A DNA stretch of 64,000 nt from Parvularcula sp. LCG005 (GTDB lineage: Bacteria; Pseudomonadota; Alphaproteobacteria; Caulobacterales; Parvularculaceae). Numbering within the stretch: position 1 is the first letter of the stretch; each line of letters opens with the position of its first letter. Position numbers and translations under genes: made by a program. Of the stretch, positions 27,777 through 37,751 are shown piece by piece. Location of the stretch: positions 1,689,001 to 1,753,000 of the forward strand of contig NZ_CP136758.1 of the NCBI RefSeq assembly GCF_032930845.1, in the 5' to 3' direction. Below the pieces are notes generated by a model, which had not been told where the DNA came from, made no database searches, and saw nothing but the letters and a program-made list of their open reading frames with translations.

Positions 27777-29122
27777 TGTTCAAAAAAGTCCTCATCGCCA
27801 ACCGGGGCGAGATCGCCCTGCGGATTCACAGGGCCTGTAAAGAGCTCGGTATCCAGACGGTCGCAGTTCATTCGACCGCAGATGCCAATGCTATGCATGT
27901 CCGCCTGGCTGACGAAAGCGTGTGCATCGGTCCCCCGGCCGCCAAGGACAGCTATCTGAACATTGCAGCCGTCATTGCGGCTGCCGAGATTACAGAAGCT
28001 GACGCCATTCACCCCGGCTATGGCTTTCTGTCCGAGAATGCCCGCTTCGCGGAGATTGTCGCCGCCCACAACATCACGTTTATCGGTCCGTCTGCTGATC
28101 ACATTCGTGTAATGGGCGACAAGATCGCGGCCAAGGACACAATGGGCAAAGCGGGTATCCCGCTCGTGCCCGGATCCGACGGTGCGATTACGACAATCGA
28201 ACAGGGCGCAAAGGTGGCCGAAGAGATCGGTTATCCGGTTCTGGTCAAGGCGGCTTCGGGTGGCGGCGGCCGCGGCATGAAGCTGGCCCGGGTGCCTGAG
28301 GAACTGGAAAACGCCATCAACACGGCGGGTTCAGAAGCCAAGGCCGCTTTCGGCGACGCATCCGTCTATCTCGAAAAATACCTCGAGCTCCCGCGTCACA
28401 TCGAGATCCAGATTGCGGCCGACAGCCACGGCAATGTTATCCAGCTGGGTGAACGCGACTGCTCTCTGCAACGTCGTCACCAGAAGGTCCTGGAAGAGGC
28501 GCTATCCCCCGCCCTCACCCCTGAGCAGCGGGCCGAAATTGGCGAAGTCACGCGTGCCGCGATTGAAAAGCTTGGGTATCTCGGCGTCGGCACGATCGAA
28601 TATCTGTACGAAAACGGCCAATTCTATTTCATCGAGATGAATACCCGCCTGCAGGTGGAACATCCGATTACTGAGCAGGTGGCCAATATCGATCTGGTGC
28701 GGGAACAGATCCGCATCGCAGCCGGGCATCCGCTTTCGCTGAAGCAGTCCGATGTCAAATTCGCTGGTCACGCGATTGAGTGCCGGATCAATGCCGAAGA
28801 CCCGGTCAATTTCACGCCGAGCCCCGGCAAGATCAGTGATTTTCACGCGCCCGGCGGCCCCGGTATCCGTTTTGATTCGGCGGTCTATGACGGGTACACG
28901 ATCCCGCCATTCTACGATTCAATGATCGGCAAGCTGATCGTTTATGGTGATACGCGTGAATTGTGTATCGCACGTCTGCGCAGAGCCTTGGCGGAAACCG
29001 TTTTGACGGGGATCAAGACGACAATCCCGCTGTTTGAGAAGCTGATCGAAGAACCAGAGTTCCAGAGCGGCGACTACCATATCCACTGGCTGGAAGAATG
29101 GCTCAGCAAAGCCAACGCCTGA
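27776..29122 (+). CDS. accC: biotin carboxylase of acetyl-CoA carboxylase
   Basis: A 448-residue ATP-grasp enzyme that carboxylates biotin on AccB using ATP and bicarbonate. [27 protein letters not shown], the glycine-rich loop [28 protein letters not shown] and a final [14 protein letters not shown] are all present. The start is GTG in TAGTG, coupled to accB. Normal length for the family. pgsA follows after seven bases. Confidence 0.96.
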   Translation: MFKKVLIANRGEIALRIHRACKELGIQTVAVHSTADANAMHVRLADESVCIGPPAAKDSYLNIAAVIAAAEITEADAIHPGYGFLSENARFAEIVAAHNITFIGPSADHIRVMGDKIAAKDTMGKAGIPLVPGSDGAITTIEQGAKVAEEIGYPVLVKAASGGGGRGMKLARVPEELENAINTAGSEAKAAFGDASVYLEKYLELPRHIEIQIAADSHGNVIQLGERDCSLQRRHQKVLEEALSPALTPEQRAEIGEVTRAAIEKLGYLGVGTIEYLYENGQFYFIEMNTRLQVEHPITEQVANIDLVREQIRIAAGHPLSLKQSDVKFAGHAIECRINAEDPVNFTPSPGKISDFHAPGGPGIRFDSAVYDGYTIPPFYDSMIGKLIVYGDTRELCIARLRRALAETVLTGIKTTIPLFEKLIEEPEFQSGDYHIHWLEEWLSKANA

Positions 29123-29129
29123 TTGTGGC

Positions 29130-29633
29130 ATGACACTCGCCACAGGCCTGACACTGGCGCGCATCGCCCTCACCCTGCCTGTGGTGCTCGCCATTCTTTT
29201 CGGGTTCGGCTTGCTGGCAGCGATCCTACTCGGCATGGCGGCCTTGACCGACTTTGCCGACGGGTGGGTTGCCCGTACCCGTAATCAGGTCACGCCAATC
29301 GGCGCCGTCCTTGATCCGATTGCCGACAAAATCCTGAATTTGAGCGTCATGGTCGGTCTGGTGGCTGCGGGCACGCTGTCCGGCCCTCACCTCATCCCTG
29401 TTTTTGCCATCGTCTTTCGCGAACTGTTCATCAGTGGACTGAGGGAAGGTGGTGCGCAGATTAAGCTGCCAGTCACTGCACTGGCCAAGGTCAAGACGAC
29501 CGTGCAATTCATCGCGCTGGTCGCGCTGTGTTTTGGACCATCAGTGATCGCGCTTGGCCTGTTCTGGCTGGCGGCGGTCCTCACCCTGTGGACCGGCGCT
29601 GACTATATGCGCCGCTGGCTCAATATCGAGTGA
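29130..29633 (+). CDS. pgsA: CDP-alcohol phosphatidyltransferase, likely phosphatidylglycerophosphate synthase
   Basis: A 167-residue integral membrane enzyme with the full CDP-alcohol motif DGWVARTRNQVTPIGAVLD plus PIAD. It fits PgsA, which makes phosphatidylglycerol phosphate from CDP-diacylglycerol and glycerol 3-phosphate; about five membrane segments are visible. It is slightly short against the 180-200 residues usual for PgsA, so another CDP-alcohol substrate cannot be excluded. It lies just after accBC (lipid supply) and its last 14 bases overlap the opposite-strand nitroreductase gene. Confidence 0.85.
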   Translation: MTLATGLTLARIALTLPVVLAILFGFGLLAAILLGMAALTDFADGWVARTRNQVTPIGAVLDPIADKILNLSVMVGLVAAGTLSGPHLIPVFAIVFRELFISGLREGGAQIKLPVTALAKVKTTVQFIALVALCFGPSVIALGLFWLAAVLTLWTGADYMRRWLNIE

Positions 29634-30273
29634 CAATGTCGCTGACGGCCGGGCGATCCCGTTCGATTGGCGCATCGATGGCGGTTCCCAGATAGATAAA
29701 TCCGGCAATTCGCTCATTGGCGCCAAGGCCGAGCGACTGGTGGAAATTCTGATCGAAGGCCAGCCATTCGGTCAGCCACTGGCCAGCAAATCCGCTGGCA
29801 TGGGAGGCAAGTAGCACGTTGTAGCAGACCGCACCGCAACACAGCTCCTGCTCCCACACGGGCGTCTTGTGCGCCGGGTCGACGCTGGAAATGACGGCCA
29901 CGACGGTCGGCGCCCGAAGGAAAAGCGAGCGGAGCTGATCATCCGACAGCTTGTCCTGCTTGGCATTGCCCGCGCGGGCCGCTGCGATAACCGCATCGCC
30001 AATACGCTCACGACCCTCACCATCAAAGACGATGAAGCGGAATGGCACCAACTTCCGGTGATCCGGTACCCGCGCAGCAAGCTGCAGGATAAGGTCCAGT
30101 TGCGCATTGTCAGGACCGGGATCCGCCAGCATAGCCGCGCTCGTGGAGCGCCGCTCTGCAAGAATGCGCAGCATTTCTTCGCTAGGATGGGCAGGCGCGG
30201 CACGGTCACCGGCCGCGGGCATTTTGATCGTCGTCATGGGCTTTATGATAGACCGATCACCGGCCAAGACCAT
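29620..30273 (-). CDS. nitroreductase family protein
   Basis: About 217 residues (205 if the ATG at 30237 is used). LAERRSTSAAML is the FMN phosphate-binding segment, ARVPDHRKLVPFRFIV the following conserved helix-strand, and ERIAGFIYLGTA the C-terminal signature of YdjA-like nitroreductases. It reduces nitro or quinone compounds with NAD(P)H; the natural substrate is unknown. The first ATG lies one base after the stop of the FtsA-like gene, so this protein closes the dcw cluster where ftsZ would be expected. No clear ribosome site precedes either start. Confidence 0.88.
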   Translation of the reverse strand: MVLAGDRSIIKPMTTIKMPAAGDRAAPAHPSEEMLRILAERRSTSAAMLADPGPDNAQLDLILQLAARVPDHRKLVPFRFIVFDGEGRERIGDAVIAAARAGNAKQDKLSDDQLRSLFLRAPTVVAVISSVDPAHKTPVWEQELCCGAVCYNVLLASHASGFAGQWLTEWLAFDQNFHQSLGLGANERIAGFIYLGTAIDAPIERDRPAVSDIVTRY

Positions 30274-30274
30274 C

Positions 30275-31354
30275 TTAGAAATGAGCCTGCAGCCACTTCA
30301 CGATCTCATTGCCCGGCTGCGCGTTGGCGGCGGGTGACCAGTGCGGCCGCTCATGCAGCCCCCAGGCATTGGTCAGAACTGTTGATGCGCCGAGTAGCAG
30401 GCCCGCTTCATCGAGGGGCGCCGATGCCATGGCAAAATCTGCGGCGGGTATGACATCGGCCCAAATCTCCGCAGCGCGGACGGAACGGGTAAGGCCCCCC
30501 GCGACGGACAACGGCTGGCGAATATGGGTGCGGTGACAAAGCTCTGCTGCCCGTTCACCCATTTCCTGCAGGCGGGCATCAAGCACTTCGCCGGGCAGAC
30601 CCTCAGTCCCCTTCTCCTCGCGCAGCAGACGGCTGACCATCGCCCGTGCCTCAACCGCCGACAGCCCGCACACGCGCATGATATCGCCAATCAGGTGCCG
30701 GCAGCCAAGTGGGATCGTTCCAGCACTGACCAGGCGCTGATCCTGAACCGAACACAGAACCGTTTCACCATGGCCAACATAGAGCGTCGCACCGTCATGG
30801 CGGGTGAAGGCGGCCGCCCCGATACTGGCCTGGGTCGAGACCACATCATCAAGCCGGGCACCAGCGGCGGAAATGGCGACTTCAAAGGCGGCGAGCCGTT
30901 TGACGGGCACGGACAGTACCGTCACATGAACGGACACGACACGCGCGCGCTGGCCCAGAGGATCAGCGACCTTGCGCTCACGATCAAGCGTGTAGTGGGA
31001 TGGCTGCCGGTAGAGAACGGCGACCGATGGCTGTTCGGTCTCAGTCTTGATGGCGCGGAATGCAGCATCGATATGGGTATCCCGGACCGTGCCATTGACC
31101 GGCACATCAACTGATACTGTTCGGCAGCGGACAATACGGGCCGGCAGAAGCAGCGTGACGCCGGGCGAGCGGGCACCCGCCTTCTCCAGCACTTCTGCAA
31201 TCAGGTCTGCGGCGCCTTCATGGGGATTACCATCCTGACCCAGCGCCCCGCGACTGAGCGAGAACGGGCCAACGGTCGTGCCGGCTGAGCGTCGTTCGGT
31301 CCGGATGCGGAGGGCTGAGGTCGATGTTTCAGCAAGATGCAAAAGGACGGTCAC
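30275..31354 (-). CDS. divergent FtsA-like protein with lost ATP-phosphate motifs
   Basis: A 359-residue protein at the ftsA position. Relationship to FtsA shows in the 1C-domain segment ADPLGQRARVVSVHV, in SAGTIPLGCRHLIGDIMRVC (FtsA: ADSIALGGANVTSDIA), AGGLTRS near 285 and a C-terminal amphipathic helix NEIVKWLQAHF like the FtsA membrane anchor. The first phosphate loop (LDxGTSK in FtsA) is LHLAETS at 5-11 and the second (DxGGG) is YVGHGET at 192-198; both catalytic-site Asp are gone. It is shorter than usual FtsA (about 410-440). GTG at 31354 with GAGAAAG upstream is preferred to an ATG at 31465 inside ftsQ. Confidence 0.75.
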   Translation of the reverse strand: MTVLLHLAETSTSALRIRTERRSAGTTVGPFSLSRGALGQDGNPHEGAADLIAEVLEKAGARSPGVTLLLPARIVRCRTVSVDVPVNGTVRDTHIDAAFRAIKTETEQPSVAVLYRQPSHYTLDRERKVADPLGQRARVVSVHVTVLSVPVKRLAAFEVAISAAGARLDDVVSTQASIGAAAFTRHDGATLYVGHGETVLCSVQDQRLVSAGTIPLGCRHLIGDIMRVCGLSAVEARAMVSRLLREEKGTEGLPGEVLDARLQEMGERAAELCHRTHIRQPLSVAGGLTRSVRAAEIWADVIPAADFAMASAPLDEAGLLLGASTVLTNAWGLHERPHWSPAANAQPGNEIVKWLQAHF

Positions 31355-31367
31355 GGATTGATCTTTC

Positions 31368-32258
31368 TCAGCTCGATTTTGGACGGAAATAGGCCCATTT
31401 GGGATCTCTAAGGTCAATATAGTCGAGGCTGCTGGCCAATTTGCCGGTACCCGCCCCAAGACCAATCAACCGGTCAAGCGCAGCGTCAACATCTTCGTCC
31501 GGCAGCTTGGCGGTGAAATTGTTTCTGAACCGCAGATCGTAGCGCCGATCGCTGACACTGATAATCGTTGCAACGCGCGCGTAAAGCTCCGGCCGCCGCT
31601 CAAGCGCCAGAAGAAGATCCTTGGCGTTGGCCGGGTTCTCTGTGCCCGACAGGACGGGGAGCGTGGTGTAGTCGGTCAGCGCGACCTGACGCAGCGGATG
31701 ACCGTCCCGGTCGATCAGGTGGAAGCGGTCATTGCGATCCTGCCACAGGGCCTGCGGCGCTCTCTCAATGACGGAAACATGGATGGTGTTTGGCCACAGC
31801 TTCTGAACGGCCGCGGCCTTGACCCAGCCGAGTTCTTCAATGCGCTGACGCGCGGCATTGGCGTCGACAGTGAGCAATGGTTGTCCGAGGACACTGCCCT
31901 TCTCGACGGTGCCAAGCGCATCCATGATCTCGCGGTCGGAAATTTCATCCGCGCCCTTCAGCGTGACGCGGCTGACAGAAAAGCCCATGGCCTTCGTCGC
32001 ACGACCGGTCAGCGTGTCGATCCGGTCACCAATGTTCCAGAAGTACCCACCAGCAAACAGCATGAAAAGGACGACGAGTGCCAGTGCGGTGATACCCACC
32101 ACGGAATAGGTGACGACACCCGACCAGAGCGCCTGCAGACGCCCGCCAAAACCTGTCGTGGCTGTCTTCGACCTGGTACGCGTCGTCTTCGACCGTGCAC
32201 TGCTCTTTTTCTTGGCAGCAGGTTTTTTGGCGCGCGTTTTCCCTTTTACCGGGGGCAT
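31368..32258 (-). CDS. ftsQ: cell division protein FtsQ
   Basis: A 296-residue bitopic divisome protein. A long Lys/Arg/Ala-rich cytoplasmic tail (about 1-38) precedes one membrane helix (about 47-70), then a POTRA domain (FSVSRVTLKGADEISDREIM) and a beta domain with WPNTIHVSVIERAPQALWQ and RRYDLRFRNNFTAKLP. It bridges FtsL/FtsB and early division proteins in the periplasm. ATG at 32258 has GGAGG seven bases upstream and overlaps the ddl stop by 13 bases. Sequence looks intact. Confidence 0.93.
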   Translation of the reverse strand: MPPVKGKTRAKKPAAKKKSSARSKTTRTRSKTATTGFGGRLQALWSGVVTYSVVGITALALVVLFMLFAGGYFWNIGDRIDTLTGRATKAMGFSVSRVTLKGADEISDREIMDALGTVEKGSVLGQPLLTVDANAARQRIEELGWVKAAAVQKLWPNTIHVSVIERAPQALWQDRNDRFHLIDRDGHPLRQVALTDYTTLPVLSGTENPANAKDLLLALERRPELYARVATIISVSDRRYDLRFRNNFTAKLPDEDVDAALDRLIGLGAGTGKLASSLDYIDLRDPKWAYFRPKSS

Positions 32259-33172
32259 GTTGCATCCTCCACCATCCACCTGACCAGCGCTCTGAAAGTA
32301 ATGCCCTCAGCCTGGGCCTGCTCTGGCGCTAGCGAAGTGGGAGTCAGTCCTGGTTGGGTATTCACCTCTAGAATGAACAGACCCTTAACGCCCGCTTCAT
32401 CGTCCCAGCGAAAATCGGTGCGTGATACCCCCCTGCAGCCCAGCGCCTGCGCCGCGCGGACGGCCAGATCGCGAGCCGCCTCGGCCACATCGGCGGGGAC
32501 ATCGGCAGGCAGGACATGCTTTGATCCGCCAGCGCTGTATTTGGACTGAAAATCATAGAAGCTGCCGTGCGGGATGATTTCCGTAATACCCAGCGGCCGG
32601 TCATGCATCACAGCGACTGTCAGCTCTCGGCCGCGGACATAGGGTTCGACCATGGCCAGACCGCCAAAGATCGCGTCATCGAGATCGTCCTTGTGCGGTG
32701 CGGCCTGATTGTCGCTGGTGATGATATAGACGCCAAAGGACGATCCATCGCCCACAGGCTTGAGCACATAGGGCAGTGGCAATGGGTGCTCACCGGTCAG
32801 GCTGTCCGTGCTGATTGTCCGGCCACCGGGCACGGGCAGGCCGGCGGCTGAGAGCACGGCCTTGGCGCGCGGCTTATCCATCGCCAAGGCCGAGGCCAGG
32901 ACACCGGAATGGGTATAGGGAATGCCCATGATCTCGAGCACAGACTGAATGCGGCCATCCTCACCGTAGGGGCCGTGGAGCGCGTTGAAGACGACATCGG
33001 GACCGCGACCATCGAAACTGTTGTTGAGCTGGTCGGCGATGTCACGCGTGGCATCGATCTCTTCGACGTCATACCCTTCTTCAAGCAATGCTTTGGCCGC
33101 TTCACGACCGGACACGAGGCTGACGTCACGTTCCGCACACCAACCGCCTTTGAGAACAACAATTCTGGTCAC
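32246..33172 (-). CDS. ddl: D-alanine--D-alanine ligase
   Basis: A 308-residue ATP-grasp ligase joining two D-Ala for the pentapeptide end. GGWCAERDVSL (normally GGxSAEREVSL; the key Glu is kept), ALHGPYGEDGRIQ, YVLKPVGDGSSFGV and ILEVNTQPGLTPTSL are the substrate and ATP motifs. GTG at 33172 overlaps the murB stop by four bases (GTGA); an ATG at 33202 lies inside murB. It looks functional. Confidence 0.94.
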   Translation of the reverse strand: MTRIVVLKGGWCAERDVSLVSGREAAKALLEEGYDVEEIDATRDIADQLNNSFDGRGPDVVFNALHGPYGEDGRIQSVLEIMGIPYTHSGVLASALAMDKPRAKAVLSAAGLPVPGGRTISTDSLTGEHPLPLPYVLKPVGDGSSFGVYIITSDNQAAPHKDDLDDAIFGGLAMVEPYVRGRELTVAVMHDRPLGITEIIPHGSFYDFQSKYSAGGSKHVLPADVPADVAEAARDLAVRAAQALGCRGVSRTDFRWDDEAGVKGLFILEVNTQPGLTPTSLAPEQAQAEGITFRALVRWMVEDATCPR

Positions 33173-34055
33173 AGGGCTTCCCCGATCCTTTTGATTTCCC
33201 ACTCAAGCTCAACCCCGGTGGCGGCCTTCACATCGGCGCGGATGCCCTCGCCCAGTCCCTCGAGATCCCGTGCTGTGGCCTGGCCGCGATTGATCATGAA
33301 ATTGCAGTGCAATTCTGACATCTGCGCATCGCCAACAACGCGGCCTCGACCGCCCACGGAATCGATCAGCTGCCACGAGGACCGCCCGTCCGATTGCGCA
33401 GGATCCGGGTTCTTGAATGTTGATCCACCGGTCCGTTCACGCACCGGCTGGCTGGCTTCGCGCTTGGCCATGATGTCGTCCATGCGCGCGGTCACATCAG
33501 TCGGCGTGTCTGGCGTTCCCTCAAATACCGCTTCCACAAAGATAAGATCTTCCGGTAGCGGACAATGGCGATAGGCATAGCCGATATCGATGGCGGGAAA
33601 AACGTGCCGTTCGCCGCGGCGGTCGATGGCGACGGCGTGCACGAGGACATCCTTCGTTTCCCGGCCATAGGCACCCGCGTTCATCCGCAGGGCGCCACCA
33701 ATCGTGCCGGGAATACCGCGATAGAACTCTAAGCCGGCAATACCTGCTGCTGCCGCACGCTTGGCCACCATGGCGTCGAGTGCGCCCGCCCCGGCTGTGA
33801 TATGTGTACCGACAACATCGATCTTGCCAAAAGCGGGCCCGAGGCGAATGACCGTCCCACGGATACCCCCGTCACGGACCAGAAGATTGGAGCCCACGCC
33901 GATGACCATGACCGGCTCGTCCTCTGGCAGGTCAGCCAGAAACGCCGCCAGGTCATCCTGATCGGCCGGAATGAACAGGCGATCGGCAGGACCGCCAACC
34001 CGAAACCAGGTGTATGGCGCAAGGTCAGTGCCTTCGATCAATTTGCCCCGAACCG

Positions 34056-34059
<4 letters not shown>
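33169..34059 (-). CDS. murB: UDP-N-acetylenolpyruvoylglucosamine reductase
   Basis: A 296-residue flavoenzyme reducing UDP-GlcNAc-enolpyruvate to UDP-MurNAc with [15 protein letters not shown]-type FAD motif appears as [31 protein letters not shown] holds the flavin loop, and the catalytic Ser and Glu are in GSTFKNPDP and [11 protein letters not shown]. It is of the type I family. The ATG overlaps the murC stop (ATGA). Confidence 0.95.
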
Positions 34060-35489
<1,430 letters not shown>

Positions 35490-35532
35490 GGGCACTCCTA
35501 CTCCAGGCTGGTCATGGACGCGTGAAAGACGC

Positions 35533-36630
35533 TCAGGCGCGCTGTTCTAGCAGAGCGTCGATGAGATCCGCCAGCGTTGCGGCTGCATTGGCGGGGACTT
35601 TCCCGCGGGCCGCTGCCGCGCGATTGCCAAGGTCTGATCCTGCAGACAAACGCGGCAGAAGAAGGGCGGCGGCCGCTTCGGGCGTGGCCTTGCCTTCGAG
35701 CAGGATATCCGCGGCGCCCGCCTCCACCAGTACCTCGGCATTGGCACGCTGATGATCATCCATCGCGATACCCAGCGGGACGAGAAGACTGGGCCGGCCA
35801 ATGACGGACAGTTCCGTCACGGTCGATGCACCAGACCGGGCCATCACAAAGTGCGACTGGGCAATCCGCCGAGGAAGATCGACGAAGAATGGCGCCAGCT
35901 CAGCCGTGATCCCAGCTGCCGCATAGGCCTGAGACACTGCATCATGGTCCGTCTCGCTGACCTGGTGCGTCACCTCAAGGCGCTCACGCAATGGTGACGG
36001 GAAACTGGCCAGCGCCTGTGGGAAGACCCTGCCGAACAGCGACGCCCCCTGGCTCCCACCGAAAATCAGCACCCGAATTTTATCGGCCTCAGACGGCGGC
36101 ACATACGGGATGCCAGCGGCGTCCTGTACCGCCTGGCGCACCGGGTTGCCCGTCTGCACAAGTTTGCCCTTGATCTTTGGCAGGCGATCGAGCCGGGCAA
36201 AACCATGGGCGACAAAGCGGGCGGAAGGTGCCGCACGGCGGTTGACCCGTCCCAGCACAGCGTTCTGTTCATGAACGCCATAGGGAACCTTCAGTGATGA
36301 GGCGGCAAAAAGACCGGGCGCGGAAGGATAGCCGCCAAAACCGACAACCATGTCGGCCTTGAACGCCGTCAGCGCACGACGCGCCGCCATCACCCCCTGC
36401 CCCATCGCCGATGCCATGGACAGTTTGGCCAGCGGGCCACGCACATTCGGATTGGCGGCCTTCAGTATGGCGGTCTGGTCGGCCGGGAAAGATTTGGCAT
36501 AGCGCATGCCCCGGTCATCCGTGAGCAGCAGAACAGACCAGCCGCGTTTCTTTGCCTCTTCGGCGAGCGCTTCCGCCGGGAACATGTGCCCCCCGGTCCC
36601 GCCCGCAGCGAGTGCCAGCCGACGCGTCAT
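35533..36630 (-). CDS. murG: lipid II synthase (UDP-GlcNAc transferase)
   Basis: A 365-residue GT28 enzyme that adds GlcNAc to lipid I at the inner face of the membrane. [12 protein letters not shown] at the N-terminus, [35 protein letters not shown] and [13 protein letters not shown] are the family motifs. ATG at 36630 overlaps the ftsW stop by four bases; longer frames upstream are shadows of ftsW. Intact. Confidence 0.95.
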   Translation of the reverse strand: MTRRLALAAGGTGGHMFPAEALAEEAKKRGWSVLLLTDDRGMRYAKSFPADQTAILKAANPNVRGPLAKLSMASAMGQGVMAARRALTAFKADMVVGFGGYPSAPGLFAASSLKVPYGVHEQNAVLGRVNRRAAPSARFVAHGFARLDRLPKIKGKLVQTGNPVRQAVQDAAGIPYVPPSEADKIRVLIFGGSQGASLFGRVFPQALASFPSPLRERLEVTHQVSETDHDAVSQAYAAAGITAELAPFFVDLPRRIAQSHFVMARSGASTVTELSVIGRPSLLVPLGIAMDDHQRANAEVLVEAGAADILLEGKATPEAAAALLLPRLSAGSDLGNRAAAARGKVPANAAATLADLIDALLEQRA

Positions 36631-37751
36631 TGGTGGGCCGCTGACCGGCGTGTCAGGGCCAGCAGAAGCCCGGCTGTCAGTCCCGTCGCGAGAAGGGACG
36701 ATCCGCCATAGGAGATGAACGGCAGCGTCATGCCTTTGGCAGGCAGGATGGCGAGGCTGACGCCGATATTCACCATGGCCTGAAACGCGAGCTGCGCCGT
36801 CAGCCCGGCGATGGCACATCGCACGAAAAGACTTTTCGTCTGCTCCGCATGCCGCAGGCTGCGATACACGATGGCGCCGAACAGGATGATGATCCCTGCA
36901 CCGAGGATAAAGCCGAACTCCTCCGCCGCGACGGCAAATATGAAGTCCGTGTGCGCGTCGGGAATATTGTCCTTCACGCTGGGCATGTCATTCAGATTGT
37001 GACCCAACAGCCCGCCACCGGCGATAGCTTCGATCGCACTGTCGACCTGATATGTGTCGCCAGACTCAGGGGCCAGAAAGCGATCGATCCGGCTGCGCAC
37101 ATGAGGCGCGAACTGATAGCCGAAGGTGATGATACCGGTCATGGCGGCACCAAGACCAAGGACCCAGCCCCAGCTCCAGCCCGCGATAAAGAACATGACA
37201 CCCCAGATCGCCGTCAGCAGGACAAGCTGTCCATAATCAGGCTGCATCAGCAGGGTGAACGCTCCCAAGGCGAAGAGCCCCAAGCTGAGCGCCCCGCCCG
37301 GAAAGCGCTTGTCTCGTTCTGCCTCTGCCAGCAGCCAGGCCGTCAGCATGACAAAGCCCGGCTTGAAAAATTCCGAAGGCTGAAGACTGAAACCCGCAAG
37401 GCTGAGCCAGCGATGTGCGCCCTTGATTTCCGGGCCGATAAACAGCGCGGCAATCATCAGAACGAGCGCCCCGCCACCAACGACCACGCCGACGCGCCGG
37501 GCCTGTGCCGGGGTCAGGAGCGAGCACCCGATCATGATGACCAGCGCCGGGCACAGGAACAGGAACTGGCGCTCCACAAAGTGCAGCGGATTGTCGATGT
37601 TCATCCGCATGGCCGCGACGGGACCCGCCGCCGTGCACATCACAATACCGATCAGAACGAGACCGAGGATCAGGTACAGCAGAGGCTTGTCCATTTCAGA
37701 CCACCATTGCCGCATCACCTGTCGTGGTGTTGGCGAGGACATATCAAGCAT
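36627..37751 (-). CDS. ftsW: SEDS glycosyltransferase FtsW
   Basis: A 374-residue polytopic protein that polymerises lipid II at the septum with FtsI. HRWLSLAGFSLQPSEFFKP, a long QLVLLTAIWGVMFF membrane part, DNIPDAHTDFIFAVAAEEFG and PFISYGGSSLLATG are SEDS signatures. ATG at 37751 has GAGG six bases upstream and overlaps the murD-like stop by eight bases. Confidence 0.95.
   Translation of the reverse strand: MLDMSSPTPRQVMRQWWSEMDKPLLYLILGLVLIGIVMCTAAGPVAAMRMNIDNPLHFVERQFLFLCPALVIMIGCSLLTPAQARRVGVVVGGGALVLMIAALFIGPEIKGAHRWLSLAGFSLQPSEFFKPGFVMLTAWLLAEAERDKRFPGGALSLGLFALGAFTLLMQPDYGQLVLLTAIWGVMFFIAGWSWGWVLGLGAAMTGIITFGYQFAPHVRSRIDRFLAPESGDTYQVDSAIEAIAGGGLLGHNLNDMPSVKDNIPDAHTDFIFAVAAEEFGFILGAGIIILFGAIVYRSLRHAEQTKSLFVRCAIAGLTAQLAFQAMVNIGVSLAILPAKGMTLPFISYGGSSLLATGLTAGLLLALTRRSAAHQ

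Noticed and set aside
32246-33172. GGWCAERDVSL in Ddl as a sign of inactivation
   Set aside because: The substrate-contacting Glu is kept and all other ATP-grasp motifs are intact, so the Cys is a mild change.
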